DNA of 56,650 nucleotides from an uncultured Oscillospiraceae bacterium (GTDB lineage: Bacteria; Bacillota; Clostridia; Oscillospirales; Oscillospiraceae), in assembly GCA_947631865.1 (NCBI GenBank), contig CANRNF010000009.1, forward strand, positions 1-56,650, read 5' to 3'. Each line of letters opens with the position of its first letter. Position 1 is the first letter of the stretch. Below, in pieces: positions 1-8,303 of the stretch. The translations under genes were made by a program, and so were the position numbers. The notes under the pieces were generated by a model. That model was given only the letters and a program-made list of their open reading frames with translations. It was not told where the DNA came from and searched no databases.

Positions 1-1545
1 CAGGAGCAGATGTACCAGCAGCTGAACAACACCATGAGCCAGATCGGCGAGCAGGTGGAGCTGATGGACTCCCTCTACCCGCTGTTCATGTCCAACAACC
101 TCATCTATGATAGTTTGGAGACGAACAGTGCGAACAGTTACAACACCACAGCCATCGAGCGCCAGATGACCTACCTTCTCATCACCAACTACGCCTGGAA
201 GGAGAACTTCATCGACTCTGTCACCATCTACTCCAAGGGTGGCCAGACGTACCGTGTCTCTGCTGTCGACTCCCGAGAGGATATCCGGCAGGTCAAGGAG
301 ATATACCAAGACGTGGACAAAAGGCTGCCGTCCCTGCAGCTCATCCACTCCGAGGAAAAGGGCGGCTCGCTGTACTTCACCCGCAACATCTTCAGCGCCA
401 ACACAGGCTACCCCATCGCCACCATGATCATCTCCGTCAACGGTCCGGCCTGGATCAGCTACCTCAGCCGCGCCATCGACGACGACTGGTCCATCCTCCT
501 GTATAACGAGGATTTTGAACTGTCCTCCCTGCCTGGCCAGTCCGCCCCCTTCGACGAGAAGGAATACCTCACTGTCTCCGAAAAGCTGGACGACCTGGAC
601 CTGTCCGCCGTGGTGGTCGCCCCCCGGCGGGAGCTTCAGCAGAAGCTGAGTGAGACGCTGCGGACCTATCTCGCCGTGATCGTCTTTGTCTCCGCTGTCA
701 CCCTCCTGGCCGCCTATGTGCTCAGCAAGGCCTTCACTCGCCCGGTCATGCGCATGATCGGCTATGTGACCCGTATCAGCGAGGGCCGTTACGAGGAGAG
801 CATCCCCGCCACGGAGATGTATGAGGAATTCAACGCCCTGACAGATGCCTTCAACCACCTGCTCCGGGAGATCAACGCCTATCATGCCGACCAGCTGGAA
901 AAGCAGATGCTCCTGAAAAACGCGGAGATACAGGCCTTGCAGGCTCAAATCAACCCCCATTTCCTCTTCAACACCCTCAACACCCTAGCCTGGAAGGCCC
1001 AGATGGCGGACAACCCGGAACTGTATCAGATGGTCATCTCCCTGGGTGAGCTCCTCAAGACCAACATCCTCTCCAAGTCCTCGTCCTATATATCCCTGGA
1101 AGAGGAGATGCGTTGCATCAAGTTCTACATCTACCTGCAGCAGATGCGCTTTGAGGACAAGATCACCGTGAACATCGACCTGGCCCCCGGGCTGCAGAAA
1201 ATACAAATCCCCTGCTTCTGCTTGCAGTCATTGGTAGAGAACGCTTTTGAACATGGCTTGGAACCCAAAAAGGGCAGTGGCGAACTGCTGATCAGCACTT
1301 GCAAGGAGGACGGCTTCGTGCGCTTTTCCGTCCGAGATGACGGCGTTGGCTTTGCCGACATACCGGACCTGGAGTCTATTCAGCCGTCTTCCAAAGACTC
1401 TCATACTCATATCGGCCTGCGGAACCTGGACCGGCGGCTCTATCTCCTCTATGGGGATGTAGCTCACCTACAGATTATTAGCGCTCCCGATGTAGGAACA
1501 GAAGTTTCATTCAGGATACCTCTTCCGGAGGAGGAGACGCCATGA
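1..1545 (+). CDS. Sensor histidine kinase, YesM/LytS-type (5' end outside window)
   Basis: Membrane sensor kinase, probably sensing sugars or peptides and phosphorylating the AraC-type regulator that follows. The frame is open to the first base of the window, so the start and first membrane helix are missing; residues here count from the Met codon at 10. An outer sensor region (about 1-215) is followed by a membrane helix (about 218-240), a HAMP linker, the His_kinase core with INPHFLFNTLN (phospho-His about 317), an N box (VENAFEHG, about 410) and a G box (DDGVGF, about 443). Its stop overlaps the next ATG by 4 bases, so the pair is translationally coupled. YesM/YesN pairs usually sit beside a sugar ABC transporter, which would lie upstream. 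Family assignment is firm; the ligand is unknown. Confidence 0.93.
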   Translation, partial: QEQMYQQLNNTMSQIGEQVELMDSLYPLFMSNNLIYDSLETNSANSYNTTAIERQMTYLLITNYAWKENFIDSVTIYSKGGQTYRVSAVDSREDIRQVKEIYQDVDKRLPSLQLIHSEEKGGSLYFTRNIFSANTGYPIATMIISVNGPAWISYLSRAIDDDWSILLYNEDFELSSLPGQSAPFDEKEYLTVSEKLDDLDLSAVVVAPRRELQQKLSETLRTYLAVIVFVSAVTLLAAYVLSKAFTRPVMRMIGYVTRISEGRYEESIPATEMYEEFNALTDAFNHLLREINAYHADQLEKQMLLKNAEIQALQAQINPHFLFNTLNTLAWKAQMADNPELYQMVISLGELLKTNILSKSSSYISLEEEMRCIKFYIYLQQMRFEDKITVNIDLAPGLQKIQIPCFCLQSLVENAFEHGLEPKKGSGELLISTCKEDGFVRFSVRDDGVGFADIPDLESIQPSSKDSHTHIGLRNLDRRLYLLYGDVAHLQIISAPDVGTEVSFRIPLPEEETP

Positions 1546-3044
1546 TATTCCATCTTCTGATTGTGGACGACGAGGCCGCCACCCGCCGGGGGCTTTCCAG
1601 CTTTTTTGACTGGGGGAGCATCGACTGCGACGTGACCGCCACGGCCTGTGACGGTGCCGAGGCCATCGAGATCATCAAGAGCACCCCCGTGGACATCGTG
1701 ATCACGGACGTGAAGATGCCCGTGACGGACGGGCTGGAGCTGGCCCGGTATATCTATGAGAACCACCCCCAGATCGCTGTCATCATCCTGACCGGCTATG
1801 CGGAGTTCGAGTATGCCCGGACAGCCATCCGGTACAATGTCTCCTCCTTCCTCTTAAAGCCCACCCCGAAGGATGAGATCGTCGCCGCCGTGAAGGAGGC
1901 CCAGCAGCGGATCATCGTCTCCAAACGACAGGACTCCATCGCCAAAAGTGAGTTGGCTTTTCTGAAGGACCAATTCCTTCAGGAGTTAACCTATGGCAGT
2001 GTCTCGGAAGATACCGACAAGCGGCTGGAGCAGTTCCACATATCTCTGGACTATTACTATATCGCCGCCTTTCGCCTGGACGGGGCGCCCTCGGAGCTGA
2101 ATCAGCTGAAAGAACTCATCATCCAGCAGAAATCTAACAGCTTTTGTTTCCGGTACAACAACCTGATACTCTCTGTCTATTTTTACGAGGAACTGGCATC
2201 CGTGATGGAGAACTGTCAGGAGATCGTCCGCATCCCGGAGCAGCTGTATTCCATGAAGGTCTTTGTGGGCGTCAGCAGCCTGCACCATGGAGCGGCCGAG
2301 TTCTCCACCGCCACCTTCGAGGCCATTCACACCTTGTCGCTAACGTTCTACTCCCCCTCCTCCATCGCCGTGTTTGATGCGGCTGAAGGGCGGATTGATA
2401 ACATTCTATCGGCAGAGGATACTCTATCTCTGTATGAACTGGAGAACGCCATCCGCCAGCGGGACTTCCAAGCTGTGTCCGCAGTGACCAGCGCTCTATT
2501 TCTGAAACTGAAAAGCAACTTCGTCAACGAAAATGATGCCAAGAGCATTTGCTCATACATCTATTATCTCACATTCCGTGTGTTGGCGAAGAGCGGACAT
2601 GCCCTTCCTTCGGAGGAGCATCTGGCTCAAATCGGTCGTGCCACCGACATTTTCCAGTTGGAGGACATCATAAAGCGGCTGCTGGCCTTTGCCCGGGAGG
2701 AGCTGACCAGCTCAGACCGGGAGTACAGCGGGTATGTGCAGCAGGCCATCACCTACATCCGCGAGCACCCCGCCGACGAGCTGACATTGGACGACATCGC
2801 CCAGCACACTCACATGAACAGCTCCTATTTGAGCCGCATCTTCAAAAAGGAGTGCGGCTGCTCCGTCACGGAGTACATCACCACCATCCGCATGGAGAAG
2901 GCGAAGGAACTTTTGGAGACCACGAACCTTCTGACCTACGAGATCGCGGAACAGATAGGCGTCAACGAGCCGTCCTACTTCTCCATGCTGTTCAAGAAAT
3001 ACGCCGGCCTAACGCCGACGGAATACAGAAGCAGATTTCGGTGA
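1542..3044 (+). CDS. Response regulator, YesN-type (REC + AraC helix-turn-helix)
   Basis: DNA-binding partner of the preceding kinase. An N-terminal receiver domain (1-120) has the acidic pocket (VDDE, residues 9-12), phospho-acceptor Asp56 in ITDVKMP and Lys106 in FLLKP. A long middle region (about 130-390) follows, as is normal for YesN proteins. The C-terminal 100 residues are an AraC double helix-turn-helix, with a clear second helix pair in SSYLSRIFKKECG and SYFSMLFKKYAG. At 500 residues it has the usual length. It starts inside the kinase stop codon. Its targets cannot be read from the window. Confidence 0.94.
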   Translation: MIFHLLIVDDEAATRRGLSSFFDWGSIDCDVTATACDGAEAIEIIKSTPVDIVITDVKMPVTDGLELARYIYENHPQIAVIILTGYAEFEYARTAIRYNVSSFLLKPTPKDEIVAAVKEAQQRIIVSKRQDSIAKSELAFLKDQFLQELTYGSVSEDTDKRLEQFHISLDYYYIAAFRLDGAPSELNQLKELIIQQKSNSFCFRYNNLILSVYFYEELASVMENCQEIVRIPEQLYSMKVFVGVSSLHHGAAEFSTATFEAIHTLSLTFYSPSSIAVFDAAEGRIDNILSAEDTLSLYELENAIRQRDFQAVSAVTSALFLKLKSNFVNENDAKSICSYIYYLTFRVLAKSGHALPSEEHLAQIGRATDIFQLEDIIKRLLAFAREELTSSDREYSGYVQQAITYIREHPADELTLDDIAQHTHMNSSYLSRIFKKECGCSVTEYITTIRMEKAKELLETTNLLTYEIAEQIGVNEPSYFSMLFKKYAGLTPTEYRSRFR

Positions 3045-3098
3045 CAGGCGTTTTGGCAACACAAAACAGCCGAGAGTCTCCTGTATAATCAAAAGCAG

Positions 3099-3127
3099 TT
3101 GACAATATAGGATAAATCCCATATAAT
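3099..3127 (+). promoter_or_regulatory. Consensus promoter of the higBA operon
   Basis: Perfect TTGACA (3099-3104) and TATAAT (3122-3127) with a 17-base spacer. It lies 41 bases upstream of the ATG at 3168. Nothing else is close enough downstream for it to serve. Confidence 0.85.
3105..3124. promoter_or_regulatory. Palindromic operator inside the higBA promoter
   Basis: A near-perfect inverted repeat, ATAT-a-GGAT-aa-ATCC-c-ATAT, fills the spacer and overlaps the -10 box. Type II antitoxins of the HigA family bind such palindromes to repress their own operon, so this is the likely HigA site. The role is inferred from position and symmetry. Confidence 0.6.
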
Positions 3128-3167
3128 ATGACCAGAGATAGATTTGATGCATAAGGACAAACTACCT

Positions 3168-3518
3168 ATGGACTTTGAGATCATTTTCTATGACAGGCCA
3201 GATGGTACAGAGCCGGTCAGGGAATTCCTTGATTCCCTGGATGTGAAGATGCGGGCCAAGATGGTGCGGGAGATCGAACTGCTGGCCGTCAACGGCACGG
3301 ACCTGCGGGAGCCATATTCCAAGACGATTGGTGACGGCATATTTGAGTTACGCGCAAAAGTGGGGTCGGATATTTCCCGGGTGCTGTACTTCTTCTTTAT
3401 TGGACGAAAGATCATCCTGACGAATGGTTTTATCAAGAAGTCTAATCGGACGCCTCCCGGCGAGAAGGACAAAGCGATAAAATATCGGGCGGAGTATATG
3501 AGCAGAAAGGAGCTTTGA
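3168..3518 (+). CDS. higB: HigB/RelE-like toxin (phage Gp49-type)
   Basis: Predicted type II toxin, an mRNA interferase of the RelE/ParE fold (116 residues, usual size). Family marks are the start FEIIFYD, the middle LREPYSKTIGDGIFELRAK and the core strand SRVLYFFFIGRKIILTNGFIKK, then a basic tail typical of Gp49-like toxins. The ATG at 3168 is chosen because AAGGAC lies at the right distance; ATG 3147 and TTG 3144 are also in frame and would add 7-8 residues. The antitoxin gene starts one base after the stop, a toxin-first order typical of HigBA. Confidence 0.85.
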   Translation: MDFEIIFYDRPDGTEPVREFLDSLDVKMRAKMVREIELLAVNGTDLREPYSKTIGDGIFELRAKVGSDISRVLYFFFIGRKIILTNGFIKKSNRTPPGEKDKAIKYRAEYMSRKEL

Positions 3519-3519
3519 T

Positions 3520-3813
3520 ATGTCCAGCTTTAATGAATACTTGAAGGAACAGATGAAGGACCCGGAATTCAAGCAGGAGTATGATGCTCTGGAGCCGGAG
3601 TTCGCCATCATCCAGGCATTGATCGATGCCCGCAAGGCCTCGGGGCTTACCCAAAAGCAGCTCGCGGAGATCACTGGCATCGCCCAGGCGGACATCAGCA
3701 AACTGGAAAATGGCAACGCCAACCCCTCCCTGCGGACGCTCCAGCGCTTGGCCTCCGGCATGGGAACATCGTTGAAAATCGAGTTTGTGCCAACCGCAAA
3801 TAGTGGGATGTAA
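3520..3813 (+). CDS. higA: HigA-like antitoxin, XRE family
   Basis: 97-residue antitoxin with an N-terminal segment that probably wraps the toxin (1-35) and a Cro/C1-type helix-turn-helix (about 38-92: ASGLTQKQLAEITGIAQADISKLENG). It should neutralise the upstream toxin and repress the operon through the palindrome in the promoter. An AAAGGAG-type ribosome site lies inside the end of higB. Family certain, pair assignment strong from adjacency. Confidence 0.9.
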   Translation: MSSFNEYLKEQMKDPEFKQEYDALEPEFAIIQALIDARKASGLTQKQLAEITGIAQADISKLENGNANPSLRTLQRLASGMGTSLKIEFVPTANSGM

Positions 3814-4137
3814 ACCACTCATAATGACAGCGCCTGACAGAATTCTTTTGCCGGGCACTGCTATTTGATTTAGGCTCAATGGACCAGTTCTGCCATTGAT
3901 GCGTTTGGAGTTTTCTGGCTCTTTGCAGTATCATGATCTCCTTTCTTTGGGGACTGGAGAAATTATAGGAGAAAATGGCAGGGAGATAAAGGTGCACCAA
4001 TTTTAAATTATCCGTTGTGCCAAAAGAGATTTGCACCAATTTTGCTCACGTGAGGTGAGTGAAATTGAAAAATGGTGCAAAGCGTTGTAGCCGCCAAGAT
4101 AATAGAGAGGCTATTCTCCCATGTGACCATGGAAGGC
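3814..4137. other. Gene-free stretch with repeated GTGCACCAATTTT motif
   Basis: No credible gene. The motif (T/G)GCACCAATTTT occurs as two direct copies (about 3991-4003 and 4031-4043) and an inverted copy near 4066-4081. The second and inverted copies form an imperfect hairpin around CTCAC-gtga-GGTGAG. This could be an end or scar of a lost element; no open frame supports a transposase. Confidence 0.4.
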
Positions 4138-4173
4138 AAAAGCACGGCTGCCCCAAAGGGCAGCCGTGCTTTT
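4138..4173. terminator. Bidirectional hairpin terminator
   Basis: A perfect 16-base stem with a CAAA loop; the arms begin in AAAA and end in TTTT, so it can end transcripts from both strands. It immediately follows, on the minus strand, the tRNA-like element at 4178-4283. Confidence 0.75.
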
Positions 4174-4177
4174 GCTG

Positions 4178-4283
4178 TATGGGGATTCGAACCCGAGGGC
4201 TCTTGGCAAGGCGCCAGCGGCGCCTTGCAACCCGAGGCGGCCTGCGCCGCAGCGCAGGTCGAATCCCACCGCTTCCGCCACGA
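4178..4283. repeat. tRNA-T-loop-like palindromic element with nested hairpins
   Basis: The outer arms GGGATTCGA (about 4183-4191) and TCGAATCCC (about 4258-4266) are inverted and resemble the T loop of tRNA on either strand. Inside are two perfect hairpins: AAGGCGCC-agc-GGCGCCTT (4209-4227) and CCTGCGC-cgca-GCGCAGG (about 4240-4257). No acceptor stem or anticodon arm can be folded, so it is not called a tRNA. It could be a decayed tRNA or a dispersed structured repeat. Confidence 0.45.
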
Positions 4284-4322
4284 TCCTTGGCCGGTGTGGA
4301 GAAAAACACACTTTCCAACATT

Positions 4323-4358
4323 ATGAAAGACACCCCATTCCATAGGGGTGTCTTTCAT
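4323..4358 (+). terminator. Hairpin terminator downstream of the polysaccharide operon
   Basis: A 14-base perfect stem (ATGAAAGACACCCC and its complement) followed on the plus strand by TTTTTT. It lies 56 bases beyond the stop of the wzy gene and marks the end of the locus. Confidence 0.65.
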
Positions 4359-4413
4359 GTTTTTTGGCGACTTGACTCTTTCTCCGCAAATCACCAGCCA
4401 TACTGTGCCGCGA

Positions 4414-5766
4414 TCATCCCCTGTTACGGTGAGCCACGATTTTGATCCCTTTCATCTTGACCTTTGTAAATATAAGTCGTAATAGCCACCAGCTCAAGAG
4501 GTATTTCAATATGTTCAAAGAAAACAGCGCCTGATAAAATCTATCATAAAAGAACGAAAGCAATAACGTTTGGTATATATACGCATATAGAACCGTAACA
4601 ATGCTGATCTTAGGCTGTTTCCTTCCGTAAACAGTTTTCAAAAAGATGATTTGAGAAACAGCGGCCATCAAAGCCACCTCTATGATCACCCCGGGATATC
4701 CAAAGTCATGCAGATAACAGTAAAAACACGTATATACATTCCCAAGGCCATAACCGTGAACCGACCTGTAAGGCAAGTCGGCGTTCATTTGCCATTCTGG
4801 TTTTCCTAAAATGCGCCCGGCCGAATTAACGATATTTCTAAAAGTCTCCGCATGTATCAAGTCGCTTCCGAATTTTCCTTCCCGTATGAACGTATCCAAA
4901 TTCTTCAGCGGTGCGGCAAGATACACACCTAGATAATCGACCATCGAGTCATTTGACTTTCTTCCGAACCACTCAAGTGTCCAGTACAAAGCGCACATGA
5001 CCAGAATTCCTACCGCCAGTAAGAATAACAGCGTCTTGAATCGAATATGAAACGCCCATCCTCTTGATTTTTCAAAAATAACATACGCTAATACCACGGA
5101 CACAAAAAGCGCAATTACAAACGGCCCTCTATTTCCCGAGGTAAACAAGCCGATGAACCAGCATGCTAAATTCAGCAGCAATAAGCCCCTGTTACCTTTG
5201 TATCCCAACACGATGCCATGAATGAGGAAGTAGAGCATCATATAGCCGCAGGCATCAAAGAACGCTTTGGTCTGGTTCAAAATAAACGGGAATCTGATTT
5301 TTTCCTCTAAACTGCCAAATTTACTGATCTTTGCTAAGCTTGCGACCTTTTCGACCAAGGAGCCCCCTGGTGCCAGGCTGTATATATAGTATATCCATAC
5401 AATGGTCACGATTACATTCAAAACAGACAGTATGATCAGCACGCTCCTGCTCAACTGAATAGGCTCATCCAATATGCCCGCTTTTCGTAAAAGCTGCTGC
5501 TTTGATGCACTATGTGCCTTGCTATAGAGCCATGAACATAACACCGAAACAACATAGAACAGCGTCACGCACCCAATCAGCACGAGCATGGTTTCATTGC
5601 TCAGTTTTACGTCCCACTTATCAACAAAGAACAGCAGGAAAACCGCTTGCGGGATAAAGCTGGCAACAAAGCCGAGCTGCGGCGTCAAAAGGACCCGCCT
5701 TGACTGCGCGACGCACAGCAAAAGCAAGCCTATCAGCCACACTATCCAAATAATCACACGAGTCAT
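4414..5766 (-). CDS. O-antigen/capsule repeat-unit polymerase, Wzy-like
   Basis: Integral membrane protein of 450 residues with about 10-11 hydrophobic helices and a large outer loop (about 270-350) carrying few charged motifs, as in Wzy polymerases that join lipid-linked repeat units outside the membrane. The fragment FTSGNRGPFVIALFVS and the loop SVHGYGLGNVYTCF fit the oligosaccharide repeat-unit polymerase family. It starts after a GAGGT site, 23 bases downstream of the flippase gene, and is the last gene of the locus. The DNA is markedly AT-richer than the flanks, as usual for wzy. Sequence conservation in this family is weak, so the call rests on topology and context. Confidence 0.8.
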   Translation of the reverse strand: MTRVIIWIVWLIGLLLLCVAQSRRVLLTPQLGFVASFIPQAVFLLFFVDKWDVKLSNETMLVLIGCVTLFYVVSVLCSWLYSKAHSASKQQLLRKAGILDEPIQLSRSVLIILSVLNVIVTIVWIYYIYSLAPGGSLVEKVASLAKISKFGSLEEKIRFPFILNQTKAFFDACGYMMLYFLIHGIVLGYKGNRGLLLLNLACWFIGLFTSGNRGPFVIALFVSVVLAYVIFEKSRGWAFHIRFKTLLFLLAVGILVMCALYWTLEWFGRKSNDSMVDYLGVYLAAPLKNLDTFIREGKFGSDLIHAETFRNIVNSAGRILGKPEWQMNADLPYRSVHGYGLGNVYTCFYCYLHDFGYPGVIIEVALMAAVSQIIFLKTVYGRKQPKISIVTVLYAYIYQTLLLSFFYDRFYQALFSLNILKYLLSWWLLRLIFTKVKMKGIKIVAHRNRG

Positions 5767-5788
5767 TTACCAGACACCTCAAATACCC

Positions 5789-7243
5789 TCAGGAGCTCCT
5801 CTGCATTTTTGCTGCGGCAGCATGCATCGCCATCCTTAAGAATGGGTTCTTCAAAAACAGCAGGCAGGCAAAATATACAGTTACAGACAGCACAACTTTT
5901 AACACCATGAGGAGGATAGAATTACAGTTGCACTGGTCCAGAAGCAGGCATACCACCGGTATGCCTGCCGCCGCGAGCCAATACTGGTAATAGCATTTAA
6001 ATACTGCCTTCATATCAAAATATCTTGAGGCGTTTGCAAAGCATATCACCGCTACAGCAAACTCCGCAGCCACTGTTCCCACCGCCGCACCATTTTCTGC
6101 ATAACGCGGGATCAGCAGCATATTCAATGTGAAATTCGTCACTGCCCCTGCCATCGTGGAGATAAGGATCAACTTTTCCTTTTTCATGGGGACGAACGTC
6201 TGCTGATTAGTGGCCACGCTGAACGGAATAAGAATAACGATAGGCGTCATGATCCTCATAGCCGTTCCCGCCGCGAGAAACCCACTTCCGCTGAGGAGCA
6301 GGATGATCTCATCGCTCAGCATAAACAGACCGACGGCAGCTGGTATGGACAGCAGGAACGTATAGTTATATGCCTTCCTGACCAGCTCCTCTACCTTGTA
6401 CTTCTCGTTCTTTCCAACATAATAAGACAACCGTGGTATCAACACGACGCCAATGGCGGCGATGAGCGAGTTGACCATTCTATGTACTTTAACAGCCGCG
6501 GTGTATCTCCCCACTGCCGCGTCGTCCTGCAAAAAGCCCAGCATCGTCGTGTCCAGCACGGTATACAATTCGATCGATACCGCCAGCGCAAACAGCCACA
6601 GCAGCGGTCTTAGATGCTTCCTGAGCTCGAAGTGTCCGGTCCCTAAAAAAGTAACGTATTTACGCGCATTGATAAAGTTCAATACATAAACGCCAGAGGA
6701 CGCGAAAACCGTCACGGCAGCATAGGGCACTATGTCCTCCGGCTCCCTGACGAATATGAACATCAGGACCAGCGCGATCGCTTGAAACGCCACAGAGCGA
6801 ACAGCTATGTAGCGATACTCCTCCAACGCCTGGTAGAGCCACTCCATACCAAGGCCCTGCAGAGGGATCGCCAGTGCGCACACAAAGAACAGCGGGCCAT
6901 ATCCATGGACCCTCGGTATCGCCGCGAAGCATACGACCGCCATGGCGCAGGACACAAAAGTCGTGCACCCATTGATGATGAGCATCTCCTGCACGAATCT
7001 GCTCAGCATGTTTTTATCTTCTCTCAGCTTTGCCGCCTCTCGTGTCCCGTAGTAGTTCATACCGAGCATCGCCACCATCACGAAGTAAGATATGAACGAC
7101 TTTACAAAGTTTACTTTTCCTATCCCTGTCTCACCCAGGATCCTGGACGCATACGCAAACGTGATAAGGGGAAAAACAAGGGACGCGAAGGTCTTTATGA
7201 TGTTGAATATTCCGTTTTCGAGCAGGGACCCCGATCGCTTCAT
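5789..7243 (-). CDS. Polysaccharide repeat-unit flippase, Wzx-like (MOP superfamily)
   Basis: 484-residue membrane protein with about 14 helices that should flip the undecaprenyl-linked repeat unit to the outer face. The N terminus (ENGIFNIIKTFASLVFPLIT, then YASRILG and GKVNFVKS) is the classic Wzx signature. It begins right after the stop of the preceding glycosyltransferase (TAG directly followed by ATG), so the two are coupled, and it is followed by wzy. Length and topology are normal. Confidence 0.9.
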   Translation of the reverse strand: MKRSGSLLENGIFNIIKTFASLVFPLITFAYASRILGETGIGKVNFVKSFISYFVMVAMLGMNYYGTREAAKLREDKNMLSRFVQEMLIINGCTTFVSCAMAVVCFAAIPRVHGYGPLFFVCALAIPLQGLGMEWLYQALEEYRYIAVRSVAFQAIALVLMFIFVREPEDIVPYAAVTVFASSGVYVLNFINARKYVTFLGTGHFELRKHLRPLLWLFALAVSIELYTVLDTTMLGFLQDDAAVGRYTAAVKVHRMVNSLIAAIGVVLIPRLSYYVGKNEKYKVEELVRKAYNYTFLLSIPAAVGLFMLSDEIILLLSGSGFLAAGTAMRIMTPIVILIPFSVATNQQTFVPMKKEKLILISTMAGAVTNFTLNMLLIPRYAENGAAVGTVAAEFAVAVICFANASRYFDMKAVFKCYYQYWLAAAGIPVVCLLLDQCNCNSILLMVLKVVLSVTVYFACLLFLKNPFLRMAMHAAAAKMQRSS

Positions 7244-8290
7244 CTATCTTTTCAACACTTTCTCGTTCAACGTATAGATCAGCTTTAGAGGCCATATCCA
7301 TGGCAACCGAAGCATGTGCCGCAAAATATTTTTTTTAATACTCAAATAGCGGCCATCCCGGCTATAGATCGCATCGTGATAATACGGCATCATGCGCATT
7401 TCCATGATCTGCGCTTTGATCTCTCTTCCAGACGCGTGGTTAGCAGGATGGAAATAATCAACAGTCATTAGGTTGTTGATGACCACCAGAGTATATGAGT
7501 TGACACCCAGCTTAAATAGCTCATAGCTTCTTTTTCCTTCTATGTATTCGTTTATCTTGGTGAGAAAATAATAGCTGACCACCGGCTTATCAGGGTTCAT
7601 GCGATTGACTATTGATGTTCCTACCCACCTGTAATGATACCCCACAAAGCCGCATCCGCCGATGCTGCCCGCCTTGTCAAATACTTGGAAGCAAAACAGG
7701 ATATCCTCCCACGCTTTGCAGTTGGTGTCAAAGAGCAGCTCATTGTCTTTAATAAATCCAGTTCTGTATAGTTTATCCCACGCCGCTGCTGTCGGTTTAT
7801 TCGTCCCGATGCTGCAGCACCGGCCGCATAGCACTTTTGCCACCAATGCGTCCAGCTCTTTTTCAGTATCACAGAAAAAGCGCTCCGTAAAAACAGATGT
7901 CACTGCCGAACCATTCTCGTCTTCATGTATTTGCCCTCCTCCGCAGAAGACATCCACATCCATGTCCCCCATCTCGGAGAAGAGTCTTTCAAAGTAATCA
8001 AGGGAACACCAATCGTCTGAATCTACAAAAGCGATCCACTCGCCCGTCGCCCTTCTGATACCGTCATTGCGCGCGGCGCTGAGCCCGCCGTTTTTCTTAT
8101 GCAGGACGCTGACACGCGCATCTCTCGCGGCATACTCATCGCAGATCGCGCCGCAGTTGTCCGGCGAGCCGTCGTCGACCAGAATGATCTCAAGGTTTTT
8201 GTACGTTTGGTCCACTACGCTGTCCAAACACTGGCGAAGATACGGCTCCACATTATAGATCGGGATAACAACCGATAACTTGGGGTTCAA
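7244..8290 (-). CDS. Family 2 glycosyltransferase (GT-A fold)
   Basis: Cytoplasmic sugar transferase acting on the lipid-linked repeat unit. The first 110 residues show LSVVIPIYN, VDDGSPDNC, NGGLSAARNDGI and the metal-binding FVDSDDW; the C-terminal 200 residues probably set specificity and contact the membrane. The TTG at 8290 is preferred because GAGGAGG lies 8 bases before it; another in-frame TTG at 8326 adds 12 residues and overlaps the methyltransferase end. Donor and acceptor are unknown. Confidence 0.9.
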   Translation of the reverse strand: MNPKLSVVIPIYNVEPYLRQCLDSVVDQTYKNLEIILVDDGSPDNCGAICDEYAARDARVSVLHKKNGGLSAARNDGIRRATGEWIAFVDSDDWCSLDYFERLFSEMGDMDVDVFCGGGQIHEDENGSAVTSVFTERFFCDTEKELDALVAKVLCGRCCSIGTNKPTAAAWDKLYRTGFIKDNELLFDTNCKAWEDILFCFQVFDKAGSIGGCGFVGYHYRWVGTSIVNRMNPDKPVVSYYFLTKINEYIEGKRSYELFKLGVNSYTLVVINNLMTVDYFHPANHASGREIKAQIMEMRMMPYYHDAIYSRDGRYLSIKKNILRHMLRLPWIWPLKLIYTLNEKVLKR

Positions 8291-8303
8291 TCGTCTTTCC
8301 TCC

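Noticed and set aside
4178-4283. A tRNA gene
   Set aside because: T-loop-like bases are present on both strands, but no acceptor stem, D arm or anticodon arm can be paired.
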